Numbered from the stretch's first letter, positions 1-9,043 are shown. The stretch is DNA of 64,000 nt from Streptomyces aurantiacus (GCF_027107535.1 NZ_CP114283.1:2604001-2668000); one strand, 5' to 3'. Numbers and translations: made by a program. The notes: generated by a model not told the origin, from the letters alone.

Positions 1-1
1 G

Positions 2-355
2 CTGCCCGTGCCGGTCTGGGGCCTCGCCGTGATCCTCGCGCTGCTCGGCTTCTGCCTCGGCGTGGGCCAGCCCCTGTCGATGACCACGGTCGTCCAGGCC
101 GCACCGGACGAGGCGCGCTCCACGGCCCTCGCCCTGAGGCTGACCGGCAACCGGCTCGGCCAGGTCGCCGCGCCCGCCGCCGCGGGCCTGATCGCCGGAG
201 TGGCGGGCGTGGCCGCGCCGTTCGTGATGCTGGGAGCGCTGCTGGTGATCGCCTCTGGGCTGGGGCTGCGGCAGGGCAGTACCGGCGCCGCGGGGGCCGG
301 GCCGACGGAGCGTACGAGGCGTACGCCATCCGCACCAGAGCGTGAGAGACGCTGA
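2..355 (+). CDS. MFS transporter, C-terminal fragment (cut by window edge)
   Basis: The frame is open from the left edge and ends at 353-355, giving 117 residues. It holds two hydrophobic segments, one starting VWGLAVILALLGFCLGVGQP and one AAPFVMLGALLVIASGLGL. Between them is an amphipathic stretch, DEARSTALALRLTGNRLGQ, typical of the last helices of a major facilitator superfamily drug or solute exporter. The tail after the last helix is basic and Pro/Thr rich, so it is probably cytoplasmic. The substrate cannot be told from this end. A GTG at position 8 could be mistaken for the start, but nothing marks it as one, and a protein this short would not be a whole transporter. Confidence 0.75.
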   Translation: MPVPVWGLAVILALLGFCLGVGQPLSMTTVVQAAPDEARSTALALRLTGNRLGQVAAPAAAGLIAGVAGVAAPFVMLGALLVIASGLGLRQGSTGAAGAGPTERTRRTPSAPERERR

Positions 356-556
356 ACAGGCGTTCTTCGCACGGGAGTTGTCGGAACGGCGGGTTTCGCG
401 CGGGGCGCCGTGCGCCGGCCGTCCGATCCCGCCGTGAGTCTTCCCCGGGATGTGTGCGGTCCGTTAGCTTCCGTGACTCATAGGTCTCGTACGACCCGCG
501 CGAGACCTCCGACCGCGGGGCGCCGGCGCCCTGTGAGCCCCCGGGGGTCACGTCCC

Positions 557-1903
557 ATGTCACGTGCCGTCTCCCTGCACCAGGTCAGCAAGTCCTACAC
601 GCCTGGCGTGCGGGTGGTGGAACGGCTGTCGCTCGACATCGCGCCGGGCGAGTTCCTGGTGCTGCTCGGGCCGTCCGGCTGCGGCAAGTCGACCGTGCTG
701 AGGATGATCGCCGGACTGGAGGACCCCACCGAGGGAGAGGTACGCCTCGACGGGACGTACGCCAACCATCTCCCGCCCTCCGAACGGGACATGGCGATGG
801 TCTTCCAGAACTTCGCGCTCTACCCGAGCATGACCGGCCGCGGGAACATCGGCTTCCCCCTCCGTATCGAGTCCCCCGGCCAGGACCCGCGCCCGCGCGT
901 GGACGCCACGGCGCGCATGCTCGGCATCGAGGACCTTCTCGACCGCTTCCCCCATCAGCTCTCCGGCGGGGAACGCCAGCGCGTGGCGATGGGCAGGGCC
1001 ATCGCCAGGCACCCCTCCGCCTTCCTGATGGACGAGCCGCTGGCCAATCTCGACACCAAACTCCGCAACCACCTGCGGGCCGAGATAGCCAGGCTCACCC
1101 GGGAGCTGGGCGTCACCACCGTGTACGTCACCCACGACCAGACGGAGGCGATGTCCCTCGGTGACCGGGTCGCCGTCCTGCGCGGCGGTGTCCTCCAGCA
1201 GCTCGGCACCCCGCGCGATGTCTACACGCTGCCGGAGAACGTCTTCGTCGCCGCCTTCGTCGGCACGCCCAGGATCAACCTGCTCCGGGGTGTCGTCCTC
1301 GCCCCGCTCGACGGCGCCATGTCGATCGGCCTCGGCCGCCAGGCCCTCGTCCTGCCCGAACCCCTCTGCCTGGACCACCAGTTGCTCCGGGTGCAGCAGG
1401 GCCGCGAGGTCATCGTCGGTCTGCGCTCCGAGGCGGTACGGATCGCCCGGCGGGCGGAGGCCCGGCCCGGCGAGGTGGCGATCAGCGGGCTGGTCGAGCA
1501 TGTCGAGTTCCAGGGGCACGAGGTCCTCGTCCACTTCAACACCGGTTCGCGGCCCGCTCTCGTACCGGATCTGGAGGCGCCGCGTCCGGTGGCCGGCCCG
1601 TCCCGGCGCCGCCGTCGGGAGGGCGGTGTCCTCGGCCGGCTGCGGGGCCGGGCGGACGTACTGCGGGCCGGACCCGTCGTGGTCATGGACCACCCGGGCG
1701 ACGCGGGGCCGGACCGGGCGGAACAGCAGCCGGCCGAGGGCCGGCCGCCGGGAGACCTCATCGTCCGTACGACCCCCGACCACACGCTCCGCCACGGAAT
1801 GCAGGTCCCGCTCCTCGTGGACCTCGCCCATCTGTTCGTCTTCGACCAGCACGGCGTACGCATCTGCCCGGCCCCGGCGCGCCTGCCGGACCTGGACGAG
1901 TGA
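557..1903 (+). CDS. ABC importer ATP-binding protein, MalK/UgpC-like
   Basis: This 448-residue ATPase would energise a membrane sugar or oligosaccharide importer from the cytoplasmic face. Walker A (GPSGCGKST) lies at residues 38-46, the LSGGERQR signature near 135, Walker B with Asp159-Glu160, and the H-loop His193. A TOBE-like regulatory region follows from about residue 240. The C-terminal region contains an Arg-rich, low-complexity insert (about residues 345-400) not usual in MalK. ATG 557 was chosen because the N-terminus MSRAVSLHQVSKSY then matches the family; the upstream extension is low complexity. No permease or binding-protein genes are adjacent, so it may be a shared ATPase like MsiK. 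That role is inferred. Confidence 0.88.
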   Translation: MSRAVSLHQVSKSYTPGVRVVERLSLDIAPGEFLVLLGPSGCGKSTVLRMIAGLEDPTEGEVRLDGTYANHLPPSERDMAMVFQNFALYPSMTGRGNIGFPLRIESPGQDPRPRVDATARMLGIEDLLDRFPHQLSGGERQRVAMGRAIARHPSAFLMDEPLANLDTKLRNHLRAEIARLTRELGVTTVYVTHDQTEAMSLGDRVAVLRGGVLQQLGTPRDVYTLPENVFVAAFVGTPRINLLRGVVLAPLDGAMSIGLGRQALVLPEPLCLDHQLLRVQQGREVIVGLRSEAVRIARRAEARPGEVAISGLVEHVEFQGHEVLVHFNTGSRPALVPDLEAPRPVAGPSRRRRREGGVLGRLRGRADVLRAGPVVVMDHPGDAGPDRAEQQPAEGRPPGDLIVRTTPDHTLRHGMQVPLLVDLAHLFVFDQHGVRICPAPARLPDLDE

Positions 1904-1923
1904 GTCCCGCTAGGCATACGTCC

Positions 1924-2385
1924 ATGATCACGGACATCACCCGAACCCGCCTCGCCGCCGCGACCGCCTCCGCGCTGCTGTTCGCCGGAGCCCCGGCCGC
2001 GTACGCCACGCTCACCGAGGACCAGCCCCGGGAGGCCGCCCCGGCGGTCAGGGGCGCGGCGTACGTCGAGACGCGTCTGTTCTTCGGCACCGAGCGCCCC
2101 GACGGGGGCCCGGCCGTCACCGACCGGCAGTTCATGGACTTCGTCGACCGGAGGGTCACCCCGGCCTTCCCGGACGGGCTCACCGTGCAGGACGGGCGCG
2201 GTCAGTGGCGGGACAGGAACGGCGTCGTCGAGCGCGAGCGGTCGTACGAGCTGATCCTGCTGTATCCGGCCGGGCGGGCCCGGGCGGCCGACCCGCGGAT
2301 CGAGCGGATCCGGAACGCGTACGAGCGCGAGTTCGCCCAGGAGTCCGTGGCCAGGCTGGACGAACCGACACACGCGGACTTCTGA
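1924..2385 (+). CDS. Secreted DUF3574 family protein
   Basis: The product has 153 residues. An N-terminal signal peptide (basic MITDITRTR, hydrophobic AAATASALLFAGAPAAYA) is followed by a compact domain with VETRLFFGTERPDGG, FMDFVDRRVTPAFPDGLT and a YELILLY strand, the pattern of DUF3574. Its function is unknown; secreted or periplasm-like placement is inferred from the signal. A GTG at 1900 overlaps the stop of the ABC gene (GTGA) and would add eight residues. ATG 1924 was preferred because it gives a cleaner signal sequence. Co-transcription with the ABC gene is likely from the spacing. Confidence 0.75.
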   Translation: MITDITRTRLAAATASALLFAGAPAAYATLTEDQPREAAPAVRGAAYVETRLFFGTERPDGGPAVTDRQFMDFVDRRVTPAFPDGLTVQDGRGQWRDRNGVVERERSYELILLYPAGRARAADPRIERIRNAYEREFAQESVARLDEPTHADF

Positions 2386-2451
2386 GGTCCGGTTCCTCCC
2401 GGCCGGACCGGAGCCTGCGGCGTCCACCGCGGCGGCGCCTCTGGCGTGCAA

Positions 2452-2470
2452 AAACTAACACCGCTAGTTT
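2452..2470. promoter_or_regulatory. TetR-type operator (copy A) before the aldehyde dehydrogenase operon
   Basis: The 19-bp site AAACTAACACCGCTAGTTT has perfect AAACTA/TAGTTT arms. Its reverse complement matches 16 of 19 bases of the site at 7816-7834, which lies in the promoter of the TetR gene at 7153-7788. It sits 63 bases before the aldehyde dehydrogenase start. Control by that TetR protein is inferred from the shared site. Confidence 0.65.
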
Positions 2471-2533
2471 GAGGTGCGGACGACGGCTAGGTTGGGGTGG
2501 CGGACGACGCCGCCCCACTCCCGGGAGGAACGC

Positions 2534-3922
2534 ATGAAGGCACACGACGGCATGTACATCGACGGCGAATGGCGCCCGGCCGCCGGGGCGGACACGATCG
2601 CCGTCGTGAACCCGGCCGACGGGCAGGTCATCGGCCATGTCCCGGCGGGCACCGCCGAGGACGTCGACGCCGCCGTCCGGGCCGCCCGCGGGGCCTTCCC
2701 GGCCTGGGCCGCCACCCCGCCCGCCGAGCGCGCCGCGCGGATCGGCGCCCTCCGGGACGTCCTCGTCGCCCGCAAGGACGAGATCGCCGGGACGGTCACC
2801 GCCGAGCTCGGATCGCCGCTGAAGTTCTCCCAGGCGGTGCACGTGGGGGCGCCGGTCGCGGTCGCCGGTTCGTACGCCGAACTCGCCGCCTCGTACGCCT
2901 TCGAGGAGAAGGTCGGGAACTCGACCGTCTACCTGGAACCGGTCGGCGTCGTCGGAGCGATCACCCCCTGGAACTACCCGCTGCACCAGATCGTCGCCAA
3001 GGTCGCCCCGGCCCTCGCGGCGGGCTGCACGGTGGTGCTGAAGCCCGCCGAGGACACCCCGCTGACCGCGCAGCTCTTCGCTGAGGTGGTCCATGAGGCG
3101 GGTTTGCCGGCCGGTGTCTTCAACCTCGTCACCGGCCTCGGCCCGGTCGCGGGCCAGGCGCTCGCCGGGCACGAGGGCGTGGACCTCGTCTCCTTCACCG
3201 GCTCGACGGCCGTCGGCAGACGGATCGGCGCGACGGCGGGCGCGGCCGTCAAGCGGGTCGCGCTGGAACTGGGCGGCAAGTCCGCCAACGTCATCCTGCC
3301 GAGCGCCGACCTGGCCAAGGCGGTGAACGTCGGCGTCGCCAACGTGATGTCCAACTCCGGCCAGACGTGCAGCGCCTGGACCCGCATGCTGGTGCACACC
3401 TCGCAGTACGACGAGGCGGTCTCACTGGCCGCCGAAGCCGCCGCGAAGTACGGCGAGCGCATCGGACCCGTCGTCAGCGCCAAGCAGCAGCAGCGCGTGC
3501 GGGGTTACATCGAGAAGGGCGTCGCCGAGGGCGCACGTCTGGTCGCGGGCGGACCCGAAGCCCCGCAGGAACAGGGGTACTTCGTCAGCCCGACCGTCTT
3601 CGCGGACGTCACCCCGGAGATGACGATCGCCCAGGAGGAGATCTTCGGCCCGGTCCTGTCGGTCATCCGGTACGAGGACGAGGTGGACGCCCTGCGCATC
3701 GCCAACGGCACGGTGTACGGGCTCGCGGGCGCCGTCTGGGCCGGGGAGGAGGCGGAGGCGGTGGCCTTCGCGCGACGCCTGGACACCGGGCAGGTCGACA
3801 TCAACGGCGGACGCTTCAACCCCCGGGCGCCCTTCGGCGGTTACAAGCAGTCGGGCGTCGGGCGCGAGCTCGGCTCGCACGGACTCTCCGAGTACCTCCA
3901 GACCAAGTCCCTCCAGTTCTAG
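2534..3922 (+). CDS. Aldehyde dehydrogenase (NAD(P)+-dependent)
   Basis: This 462-residue cytoplasmic enzyme oxidises an aldehyde to the acid. The family motifs are in order: the ITPWNYP cofactor region, the general base Glu245 in LELGGKSAN, and the catalytic cysteine Cys279 in SGQTCSA. The C-terminal IFGPVLSV and [13 protein letters not shown] motifs are also present. ATG 2534 follows a good GGGAGG ribosome site. It is the first gene of a two-gene operon with the zinc alcohol dehydrogenase 13 bases downstream, so together they could take an alcohol through aldehyde to acid. An operator copy lies upstream, linking it to the TetR/acyl-CoA dehydrogenase pair near 7.8 kb. The substrate is not known. 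Confidence 0.92.
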   Translation: MKAHDGMYIDGEWRPAAGADTIAVVNPADGQVIGHVPAGTAEDVDAAVRAARGAFPAWAATPPAERAARIGALRDVLVARKDEIAGTVTAELGSPLKFSQAVHVGAPVAVAGSYAELAASYAFEEKVGNSTVYLEPVGVVGAITPWNYPLHQIVAKVAPALAAGCTVVLKPAEDTPLTAQLFAEVVHEAGLPAGVFNLVTGLGPVAGQALAGHEGVDLVSFTGSTAVGRRIGATAGAAVKRVALELGGKSANVILPSADLAKAVNVGVANVMSNSGQTCSAWTRMLVHTSQYDEAVSLAAEAAAKYGERIGPVVSAKQQQRVRGYIEKGVAEGARLVAGGPEAPQEQGYFVSPTVFADVTPEMTIAQEEIFGPVLSVIRYEDEVDALRIANGTVYGLAGAVWAGEEAEAVAFARRLDTGQVDINGGRFNPRAPFGGYKQSGVGRELGSHGLSEYLQTKSLQF

Positions 3923-3935
3923 GAGCGTTGTACGC

Positions 3936-5042
3936 ATGGCCCGCAACAACGACACGGTTCGCGCCGCCGTCCTGCCCGCCGTCGGGGCCCCGCTGGAGGT
4001 CACCGGGATCGAGCTGCCGGAGCCCGGCCCCGGGCAGGTGCGGGTACGCCTCGCCGCCGCCGGGGTCTGCCACTCCGACCTGTCGCTGACCAACGGCACC
4101 ATGCGGGTGCCGGTGCCCGCCGTCCTCGGGCACGAGGGGTCGGGGACCGTCGTCTCCGTCGGGCCCGGCGTCACGCATGTCGCCCCCGGGGACGGAGTCG
4201 TCCTCAACTGGGCTCCCTCCTGCGGAAGGTGTCACGCCTGCTCACTGGGGGAGGTGTGGCTGTGCGCCAACGCGCTGGTGGGGGCCGGGAACGTGTACGC
4301 GCGGCGCTCCTCCGACGGGACGGACCTGTACCCGGGTCTGAACGTCGCCGCGTTCGCGCAGGAGACGGTGGTGCCGGGTGCGTGCGTGCTGCCGGCGCCG
4401 GACGGGATCCCCCTGGCGGACGCGGCCCTGCTCGGCTGTGCCGTACTGACCGGTTACGGGGCGGTGCACCACTCGGCTCAGGTCCGCTCCGGTGAGACCG
4501 TGGCGGTGTTCGGTGTCGGCGGCGTGGGGCTCGCGGCTCTCCAGGCCGCCCGGATCGCCGGTGCCTCGACGATCGTGGCGGTCGACGTGTCACCGGAGAA
4601 GGAGGCCCTGGCGCGTGCGGCCGGAGCGACGGAGTACGTCGTCGCCTCGGACGCCACGGCTCGTGAGATCCGGGGGCTCACCGGAAAGCAGGGGGTGGAC
4701 GTGGCCGTGGAGTGCGTGGGCCGTGCCGTGACGATCCGCGCCGCGTGGGAGTCCACACGTCGTGGTGGCCGGACGACGGTCGTCGGCATCGGCGGCAAGG
4801 ACCAGCAGGTCTCCTTCAACGCGCTGGAGATCTTCCACTGGGGTCGCACGCTCTCCGGCTGCGTCTACGGCAACTCCGATCCTGCCCGTGACCTGCCGGT
4901 CCTCGCCGAGCACGTGCGGGCGGGACGGCTGGACCTGGGCGCCCTCGTCACGGAACGGATCGGCCTGGACGGCATCCCGGCGGCGTTCGAGAACATGCTG
5001 GCGGGCAAGGGCGGACGGGCGATGGTGATGTTCGCGGACTAG
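3936..5042 (+). CDS. Zinc-dependent alcohol dehydrogenase, class III-like MDR
   Basis: The product is a 368-residue medium-chain dehydrogenase. Catalytic zinc ligands appear in GVCHSDLS and VLGHEGSG, and the structural zinc set in CGRCHACSLGEVWLC. The Rossmann motif GVGGVGL lies near residue 190, and an acidic residue in VAVDVS suggests NAD(H). The long class III-type layout includes GCAVLTGYGAV. An AGGAG site lies 11 bases before ATG 3936. It follows the aldehyde dehydrogenase closely and probably supplies its substrate from a primary alcohol; the direction is inferred from the pairing. The gene converges on the EamA gene, overlapping it by four bases. Confidence 0.9.
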   Translation: MARNNDTVRAAVLPAVGAPLEVTGIELPEPGPGQVRVRLAAAGVCHSDLSLTNGTMRVPVPAVLGHEGSGTVVSVGPGVTHVAPGDGVVLNWAPSCGRCHACSLGEVWLCANALVGAGNVYARRSSDGTDLYPGLNVAAFAQETVVPGACVLPAPDGIPLADAALLGCAVLTGYGAVHHSAQVRSGETVAVFGVGGVGLAALQAARIAGASTIVAVDVSPEKEALARAAGATEYVVASDATAREIRGLTGKQGVDVAVECVGRAVTIRAAWESTRRGGRTTVVGIGGKDQQVSFNALEIFHWGRTLSGCVYGNSDPARDLPVLAEHVRAGRLDLGALVTERIGLDGIPAAFENMLAGKGGRAMVMFAD

Positions 5043-6037
5043 GCCTTCCCGGACTGCGGCTCAGGGCGCGTTTCAGGGTGTGTCTCCGGGCCGGCCTCCG
5101 CAGCCGCGCCGACGGCAGTGGCGGGAGCCGCTGTCCCTGCCGTCGCCGCGCCCCGGGGGCCCGACCGCGACACCGCCACCCCCGCGAGGCACACCAGCCC
5201 GCCGCCCAGAGTGATCCACCCCGGCACCTCGTCGAGCGCCGCCCAGGACATCAGCACCACCAGCGCGGGTACCGCGTACGTGGTGGCCCCCATCCGCCCG
5301 GCCGTCGTGCGGGCCAGCGCGAACGCCCAGGTGGTGAAGGCGAGAGCGGTCGGGAAGACGCCCAGATACAGCATGTTGAGGGTCGCGGACAGCGGGGCGT
5401 CCCGGGCGTCGGAGACCAACTGCCCGGCGAAGGGCAGACAGGCCACCGCGCCGATCACACACCCGTACGTCGTCACCTGGAGCGCGGAGCCGTGCCGCAG
5501 GGCCGGCTTCTGGGCGACCACACCGCCCGCGTAGGCGACCGCGGCGAGCAGACAGAGCAGCACGCCGACCACGGAGGCGCTGCCCTCGCCCGACATGGAC
5601 AGTCCGACGACCGCCGCGCCCGCGAAGGAGACGGCCATCCCGGCGAGCAGCCGCTGCGGCAGCCCTTCCTTGAGCAGCCAGCCCGCGAGGAGGGCCATGA
5701 TCAGTGGTCCGACGTTCACCACCAGGGCGGCGGTCCCGGCGTCGACCTTCTGCTCACCCCAGTTGAGCACCACCATGTACAGCCCGAACCAGAGCAGCCC
5801 GGACACCACGATGCCCGGCCAGGCCGCCCGCGCGGGCAGTCCCTCCCGGCGTATCAGGCAGATCACTCCGAGGACCAGCGCCCCGGGGAGCAGGCGTCCC
5901 AGGGCCAGTGCGCCCGGCGCGTACGCCTCGCCCGCACTGCGGATGGACACGAAGGCGGAGGCCCACAGCAGCACGGTGACCGTGGCCGCCGCGGCGGCGA
6001 GCAGTTCGGTACGACGGGCGGGCGCAGCAGAGTTCAT
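5039..6037 (-). CDS. EamA-family (DMT) transporter
   Basis: The product is a 332-residue inner-membrane protein with about ten hydrophobic helices in two repeated EamA halves (for example WASAFVSIRSAGE near the start and MGATTYAVPALVVLMSWAALDE in the second half). Members export amino acids or other small metabolites; the substrate is not predictable here. The tail is Ala/Glu/Pro rich. MNSAAPARRTELL was taken as the start because the upstream extension is not hydrophobic. The ArsR-type regulator gene lies 133 bases upstream on the same strand and may control it. Confidence 0.85.
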   Translation of the reverse strand: MNSAAPARRTELLAAAAATVTVLLWASAFVSIRSAGEAYAPGALALGRLLPGALVLGVICLIRREGLPARAAWPGIVVSGLLWFGLYMVVLNWGEQKVDAGTAALVVNVGPLIMALLAGWLLKEGLPQRLLAGMAVSFAGAAVVGLSMSGEGSASVVGVLLCLLAAVAYAGGVVAQKPALRHGSALQVTTYGCVIGAVACLPFAGQLVSDARDAPLSATLNMLYLGVFPTALAFTTWAFALARTTAGRMGATTYAVPALVVLMSWAALDEVPGWITLGGGLVCLAGVAVSRSGPRGAATAGTAAPATAVGAAAEAGPETHPETRPEPQSGKA

Positions 6038-6170
6038 CACGGTCCAGAGGCTAGGCGGGAGACGGTCGAAGGGCTCGCGATTTTCGGACGGGCTCTGTGC
6101 CGGGCCCAGGGCCCCGGGGCCCGGCACTCGGCGTCGGCCGTTCGGCGACAGGGGTTACGGACGCGGCGGG

Positions 6171-6905
6171 TCAGCGCAGTGCCTCCGGCCGGATCCCCAG
6201 CAGCTCCGCGAGCATCCGCTCGCCTCGGTCCGTGACCTTCACGGCCCGCTCGGAGCCGATGCGTACGCACCACCCCGCGTCCAGGGCGTGCCGGCACAGC
6301 GCGGCTCCCGCGGTCCCCGCGAGATGAGGACGCCGTTCCGTCCAGTCCAGGCAGGCCCGGGCGAGCGGGCGCCGGCCGGTGCGTACGAGAGGGACGCCCA
6401 GGTTGCCGAACCAGCTCACCCCCTCGTCGGTGAGCGCGAACCCGGTGTCCTGGCGCAGCAGGCCGAGCCCGGTGAGCGCGTCGGTGACCGCGATGCCGAG
6501 ACGGCCGGCCAGATGGTCGTAGCAGGTACGGCCGCGAGCCATCGCGCTGCCGGCGCCGGCCTCGCGCAGGGTGTGCGGCCGTGCGGTCGCCGTCGGCGTC
6601 ACCTGCGCGGCGAGGTCCTCGACGAGCTGGGCGACCCGGGCGTCGGCCAGCCGTACGTATCGGTGCCGCCCCTGCCGCTCCTCGGTCAGCAGCCCGCCCG
6701 CGACCAGCTTGCCCAGGTGTTCGCTGGCCGTGGACGCGGCGACCCCGGCGTGCCGCGCCAGTTCCCCGGCGGTCCACGCCCGCCCGTCGAGCAGCACCAG
6801 CAGGAACGCGGCCCGCGTCTCGTCGGCGACCAGGGAGGCAAGGGCGGCGAGCCCCGCGGCACCGGCGCGCGCGGCCCGCGCACGCCCCGTACGTGAGGAG
6901 GACAT
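6171..6905 (-). CDS. ArsR-family winged-helix regulator
   Basis: The product has 244 residues. A winged helix-turn-helix spans about residues 25-90, with the recognition helix in AGVAASTASEHLGKLVAGGLL followed by a wing in RHRYVRLAD. A longer C-terminal domain follows that is typical of actinobacterial regulators annotated as ArsR or helix-turn-helix domain proteins. No clear cysteine metal site of the ArsR/SmtB kind is visible, so metal sensing is not supported. ATG 6905 gives the family-like start MSSSRTGRARA. It precedes the EamA transporter gene in the same direction, so control of that transporter is a reasonable inference. Confidence 0.75.
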   Translation of the reverse strand: MSSSRTGRARAARAGAAGLAALASLVADETRAAFLLVLLDGRAWTAGELARHAGVAASTASEHLGKLVAGGLLTEERQGRHRYVRLADARVAQLVEDLAAQVTPTATARPHTLREAGAGSAMARGRTCYDHLAGRLGIAVTDALTGLGLLRQDTGFALTDEGVSWFGNLGVPLVRTGRRPLARACLDWTERRPHLAGTAGAALCRHALDAGWCVRIGSERAVKVTDRGERMLAELLGIRPEALR

Positions 6906-6972
6906 GCACCCAGCATGCACGCCCCACACTTCGCCGCACACCGAAAGATGCCCGCACCACCGAAGTGCCCCA

Positions 6973-7090
6973 CAGGGGCGCGGGGAACGGCGCGCCAAGC
7001 CCACACGGTCCGCAGCCGTCGAACGACCGCACCACCGGAGCGTCTTCAAGGGGCGCGGGGAACTGCGCAACAGGCACCGACCGCCCCGCA
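6973..7090. repeat. Two copies of a dispersed GGGGCGCGGGGAAC repeat
   Basis: Copies begin near 6973 and 7049, each with GGGGCGCGGGGAAC followed by a GCGC stretch and a CCGCAG end. Related copies lie at about 26239, 27486, 34332 (reverse), 39100 (reverse) and 39623. All lie between genes, mostly near 3' ends. This is a familiar kind of Streptomyces intergenic repeat; its role is unknown. Confidence 0.6.
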
Positions 7091-7091
7091 G

Positions 7092-7155
7092 CCGCAGAAC
7101 CCCACTACCGCAGAACCCCACTACCGCAGAACCCCACCACCGCAGAACCCCGCTA
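7092..7155. repeat. 16-bp tandem repeat, four units
   Basis: The unit CCGCAGAACCCCACTA occurs at 7092, 7108, 7124 and 7140. The first two units are identical, the third has one change and the fourth has one. The last unit contains the TAG stop codon of the TetR gene (7153-7155), so the array touches its 3' end. Confidence 0.8.
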
Positions 7156-7788
7156 CGCGCGGAGCGCCTCGTACTGCTGGGCCAAGCCGTCCAGCAACGC
7201 TCTGAGCCCCGTCTCGAACGCCCGCTCGTCGATCTTCTCCTGCTGCTCGGCGAGGAGATGGGCCTGCCCGAGATGCGGATAGTCGGCGGGATCGTACGCC
7301 GTCTCGTCGTCCACGAAGCCCCCGGCGAACGAACCGAGCGCGGACCCCATCACGAAGTACCGCATCAGCGCGCCGATGGACGTGGCCTGCGCGGGCGGCC
7401 ACCCCGCCGCGACCATCGCACCGAAGACGGCGTCCGCGAGCCGCAGTCCGGCCGGGCGGCGCCCGGGCCCGCGGGCGAGCACCGGGACGATGTTCGGGTG
7501 GTCGCGCAGGGCCGCCCGGTAGGAGACGGCCCAGTCGTGCAGCGCGGTACGCCAGTCCCGGCCGTCGTCGAACATCGACAGGTCGACCTGCGCGCTCACG
7601 GAGTCCGCGACGGCCTCCAGGATCTGGTCCTTCGTGCGGAAGTGGTTGTAGAGGGACGGCCCGCTCACTCCCAGCTCCGCCGCCAGCCGGCGGGTCGACA
7701 CCGCGGCGAGGCCCTCGGCGTCCACCAGCGTCCGTGCCGCCCCGACGATGCGGTCGGTGCTGAGGAGGGGCTTGCGCGGTCGGGCCAT
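7153..7788 (-). CDS. TetR-family regulator (TetR 1)
   Basis: The product is a 211-residue repressor. The N-terminal helix-turn-helix is VSTRRLAAELGVSGPSLYNH, after the start MARPRKPLLS. The larger C-terminal domain is ligand binding and probably senses an acyl-CoA or alcohol-derived metabolite, which is inferred. The start is set at 7788 because TACTAT lies exactly seven bases before this ATG, as in leaderless Streptomyces transcripts; an ATG at 7797 would fall inside that box. The gene diverges from an acyl-CoA dehydrogenase, and a 19-bp operator at 7816-7834 overlaps its -35 region. A second copy at 2452 suggests it also controls the aldehyde/alcohol dehydrogenase operon. Confidence 0.85.
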   Translation of the reverse strand: MARPRKPLLSTDRIVGAARTLVDAEGLAAVSTRRLAAELGVSGPSLYNHFRTKDQILEAVADSVSAQVDLSMFDDGRDWRTALHDWAVSYRAALRDHPNIVPVLARGPGRRPAGLRLADAVFGAMVAAGWPPAQATSIGALMRYFVMGSALGSFAGGFVDDETAYDPADYPHLGQAHLLAEQQEKIDERAFETGLRALLDGLAQQYEALRA

Positions 7789-7815
7789 GGCGCACATAGT
7801 AGGGCTGCGAAACAG

Positions 7816-7834
7816 AAACTAGCAGTGCTAATTT
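7816..7834. promoter_or_regulatory. TetR-type operator (copy B), divergent promoter
   Basis: AAACTAGCAGTGCTAATTT is an imperfect dyad with AAACTAGCA/TGCTAATTT arms. It is placed between TetR 1 (28 bases away) and the acyl-CoA dehydrogenase (58 bases away). It overlaps the expected -35 of the TetR promoter, whose -10 is TACTAT at 7796-7801 on the minus strand. Confidence 0.7.
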
Positions 7835-7891
7835 AAAGTCGCGGCTTTCACGCCACGGCCTTCACGTGGCCTTCGACCGGGAGGACTCGGC

Positions 7892-9043
7892 ATGAACCTG
7901 GAGCTCAGCGAGGAGCAGACCGCCGTCCGACGGCTGGCCAGGGACTTCGTCGAGCGGGAGATCACGCCGAACGTGATCGCCTGGGACCGGGCGGAGGAGG
8001 TCGACCGCTCGCTCGTCAAGAAGCTCGGCGACGTCGGCTTCCTCGGCCTCACCGTCGACGAGGAGTACGGCGGCTCCGGCGGCGACCACCTCGCGTACTG
8101 CCTGGTGACGGAGGAGCTGGGCCGCGGCGACTCCTCGGTCCGCGGCATCGTCTCGGTCTCGCTCGGGCTCGTCGCCAAGACCGTCGCGTCCTGGGGGAGC
8201 GAGGAGCAGAAGCGGCAGTGGCTGCCGGGCCTGACCTCCGGCGCGTACGTCGGCTGCTTCGGGCTCACGGAACCGGGCACCGGCTCCGACGCGGGCAGCC
8301 TCTCGACCAGGGCCCTGCGCGACGGCGACGAGTACGTGATCAACGGCAGCAAGATGTTCATCACCAACGGCACCTGGGCGGACGTCGTACTGCTCTTCGC
8401 CCGCTCGACCGACGCCCCCGGCCACAAGGGCGTCTCCGCCTTCCTCGTGCCCGCCGACACCCCCGGGCTGACCCGCCGCACCGTCCACGGCAAGCTCGGA
8501 CTACGGGGCCAGGCCACCGCCGAACTGACCCTGGAGGACGTGCGTGTGCCGGCCTCGGCGATGCTCGGCCCCGAGGGGAAGGGCTTCACCGTCGCCATGT
8601 CCGCACTGGCCAAGGGCCGGATGTCGGTGGCGGCCGGCTGTGTGGGGATCGCCCAGGCCGCGCTGGAGGCCGCTGTGACCTACGCGACCGAGCGCGAGCA
8701 GTTCGGGAAGACCATCGCCCACCACCAGCTCGTCCAGGAACTGATCAGCGACATCGCCGTGGACGTGGACGCGGCACGGCTGCTCACCTGGCGCGTCGCC
8801 GATCTCGTCGACCGTGGCGAGCCGTTCGCCACCGAGTCCTCGAAGGCCAAGCTCTTCGCCTCGGAGGCCGCGGTGCGCGCCGCGAACAACGCGCTCCAGG
8901 TCTTCGGCGGCTACGGCTACATCGACGAGTACCCGGTCGGCAAGCTGCTGCGCGACGCCCGGGTCATGACGCTCTACGAGGGCACCAGCCAGATACAGAA
9001 GCTGCTCATCGGGCGGGCGCTGACAGGCGTGTCGGCTTTCTGA
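7892..9043 (+). CDS. Acyl-CoA dehydrogenase
   Basis: This 383-residue flavoenzyme forms the 2,3-double bond of an acyl-CoA and passes electrons to ETF. The family pattern is complete: an N-terminal helical domain, CFGLTEPGTGSDAG (FAD/substrate region), ITNGTWADV, and QLFGGYGY-type FAD contacts (QVFGGYGYIDEYPV). The catalytic glutamate is in LYEGTSQIQ near residue 368. It is close to short-chain or short/branched-chain enzymes, and the substrate is not resolved. The ATG is preceded by GGGAGGA. It is divergent from TetR 1 with an operator between, so induction by its substrate is likely. Confidence 0.92.
   Translation: MNLELSEEQTAVRRLARDFVEREITPNVIAWDRAEEVDRSLVKKLGDVGFLGLTVDEEYGGSGGDHLAYCLVTEELGRGDSSVRGIVSVSLGLVAKTVASWGSEEQKRQWLPGLTSGAYVGCFGLTEPGTGSDAGSLSTRALRDGDEYVINGSKMFITNGTWADVVLLFARSTDAPGHKGVSAFLVPADTPGLTRRTVHGKLGLRGQATAELTLEDVRVPASAMLGPEGKGFTVAMSALAKGRMSVAAGCVGIAQAALEAAVTYATEREQFGKTIAHHQLVQELISDIAVDVDAARLLTWRVADLVDRGEPFATESSKAKLFASEAAVRAANNALQVFGGYGYIDEYPVGKLLRDARVMTLYEGTSQIQKLLIGRALTGVSAF

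Noticed and set aside
7092..7155. CRISPR array
   Set aside because: The units are directly adjacent without spacers and are only 16 bases; no cas genes are present.
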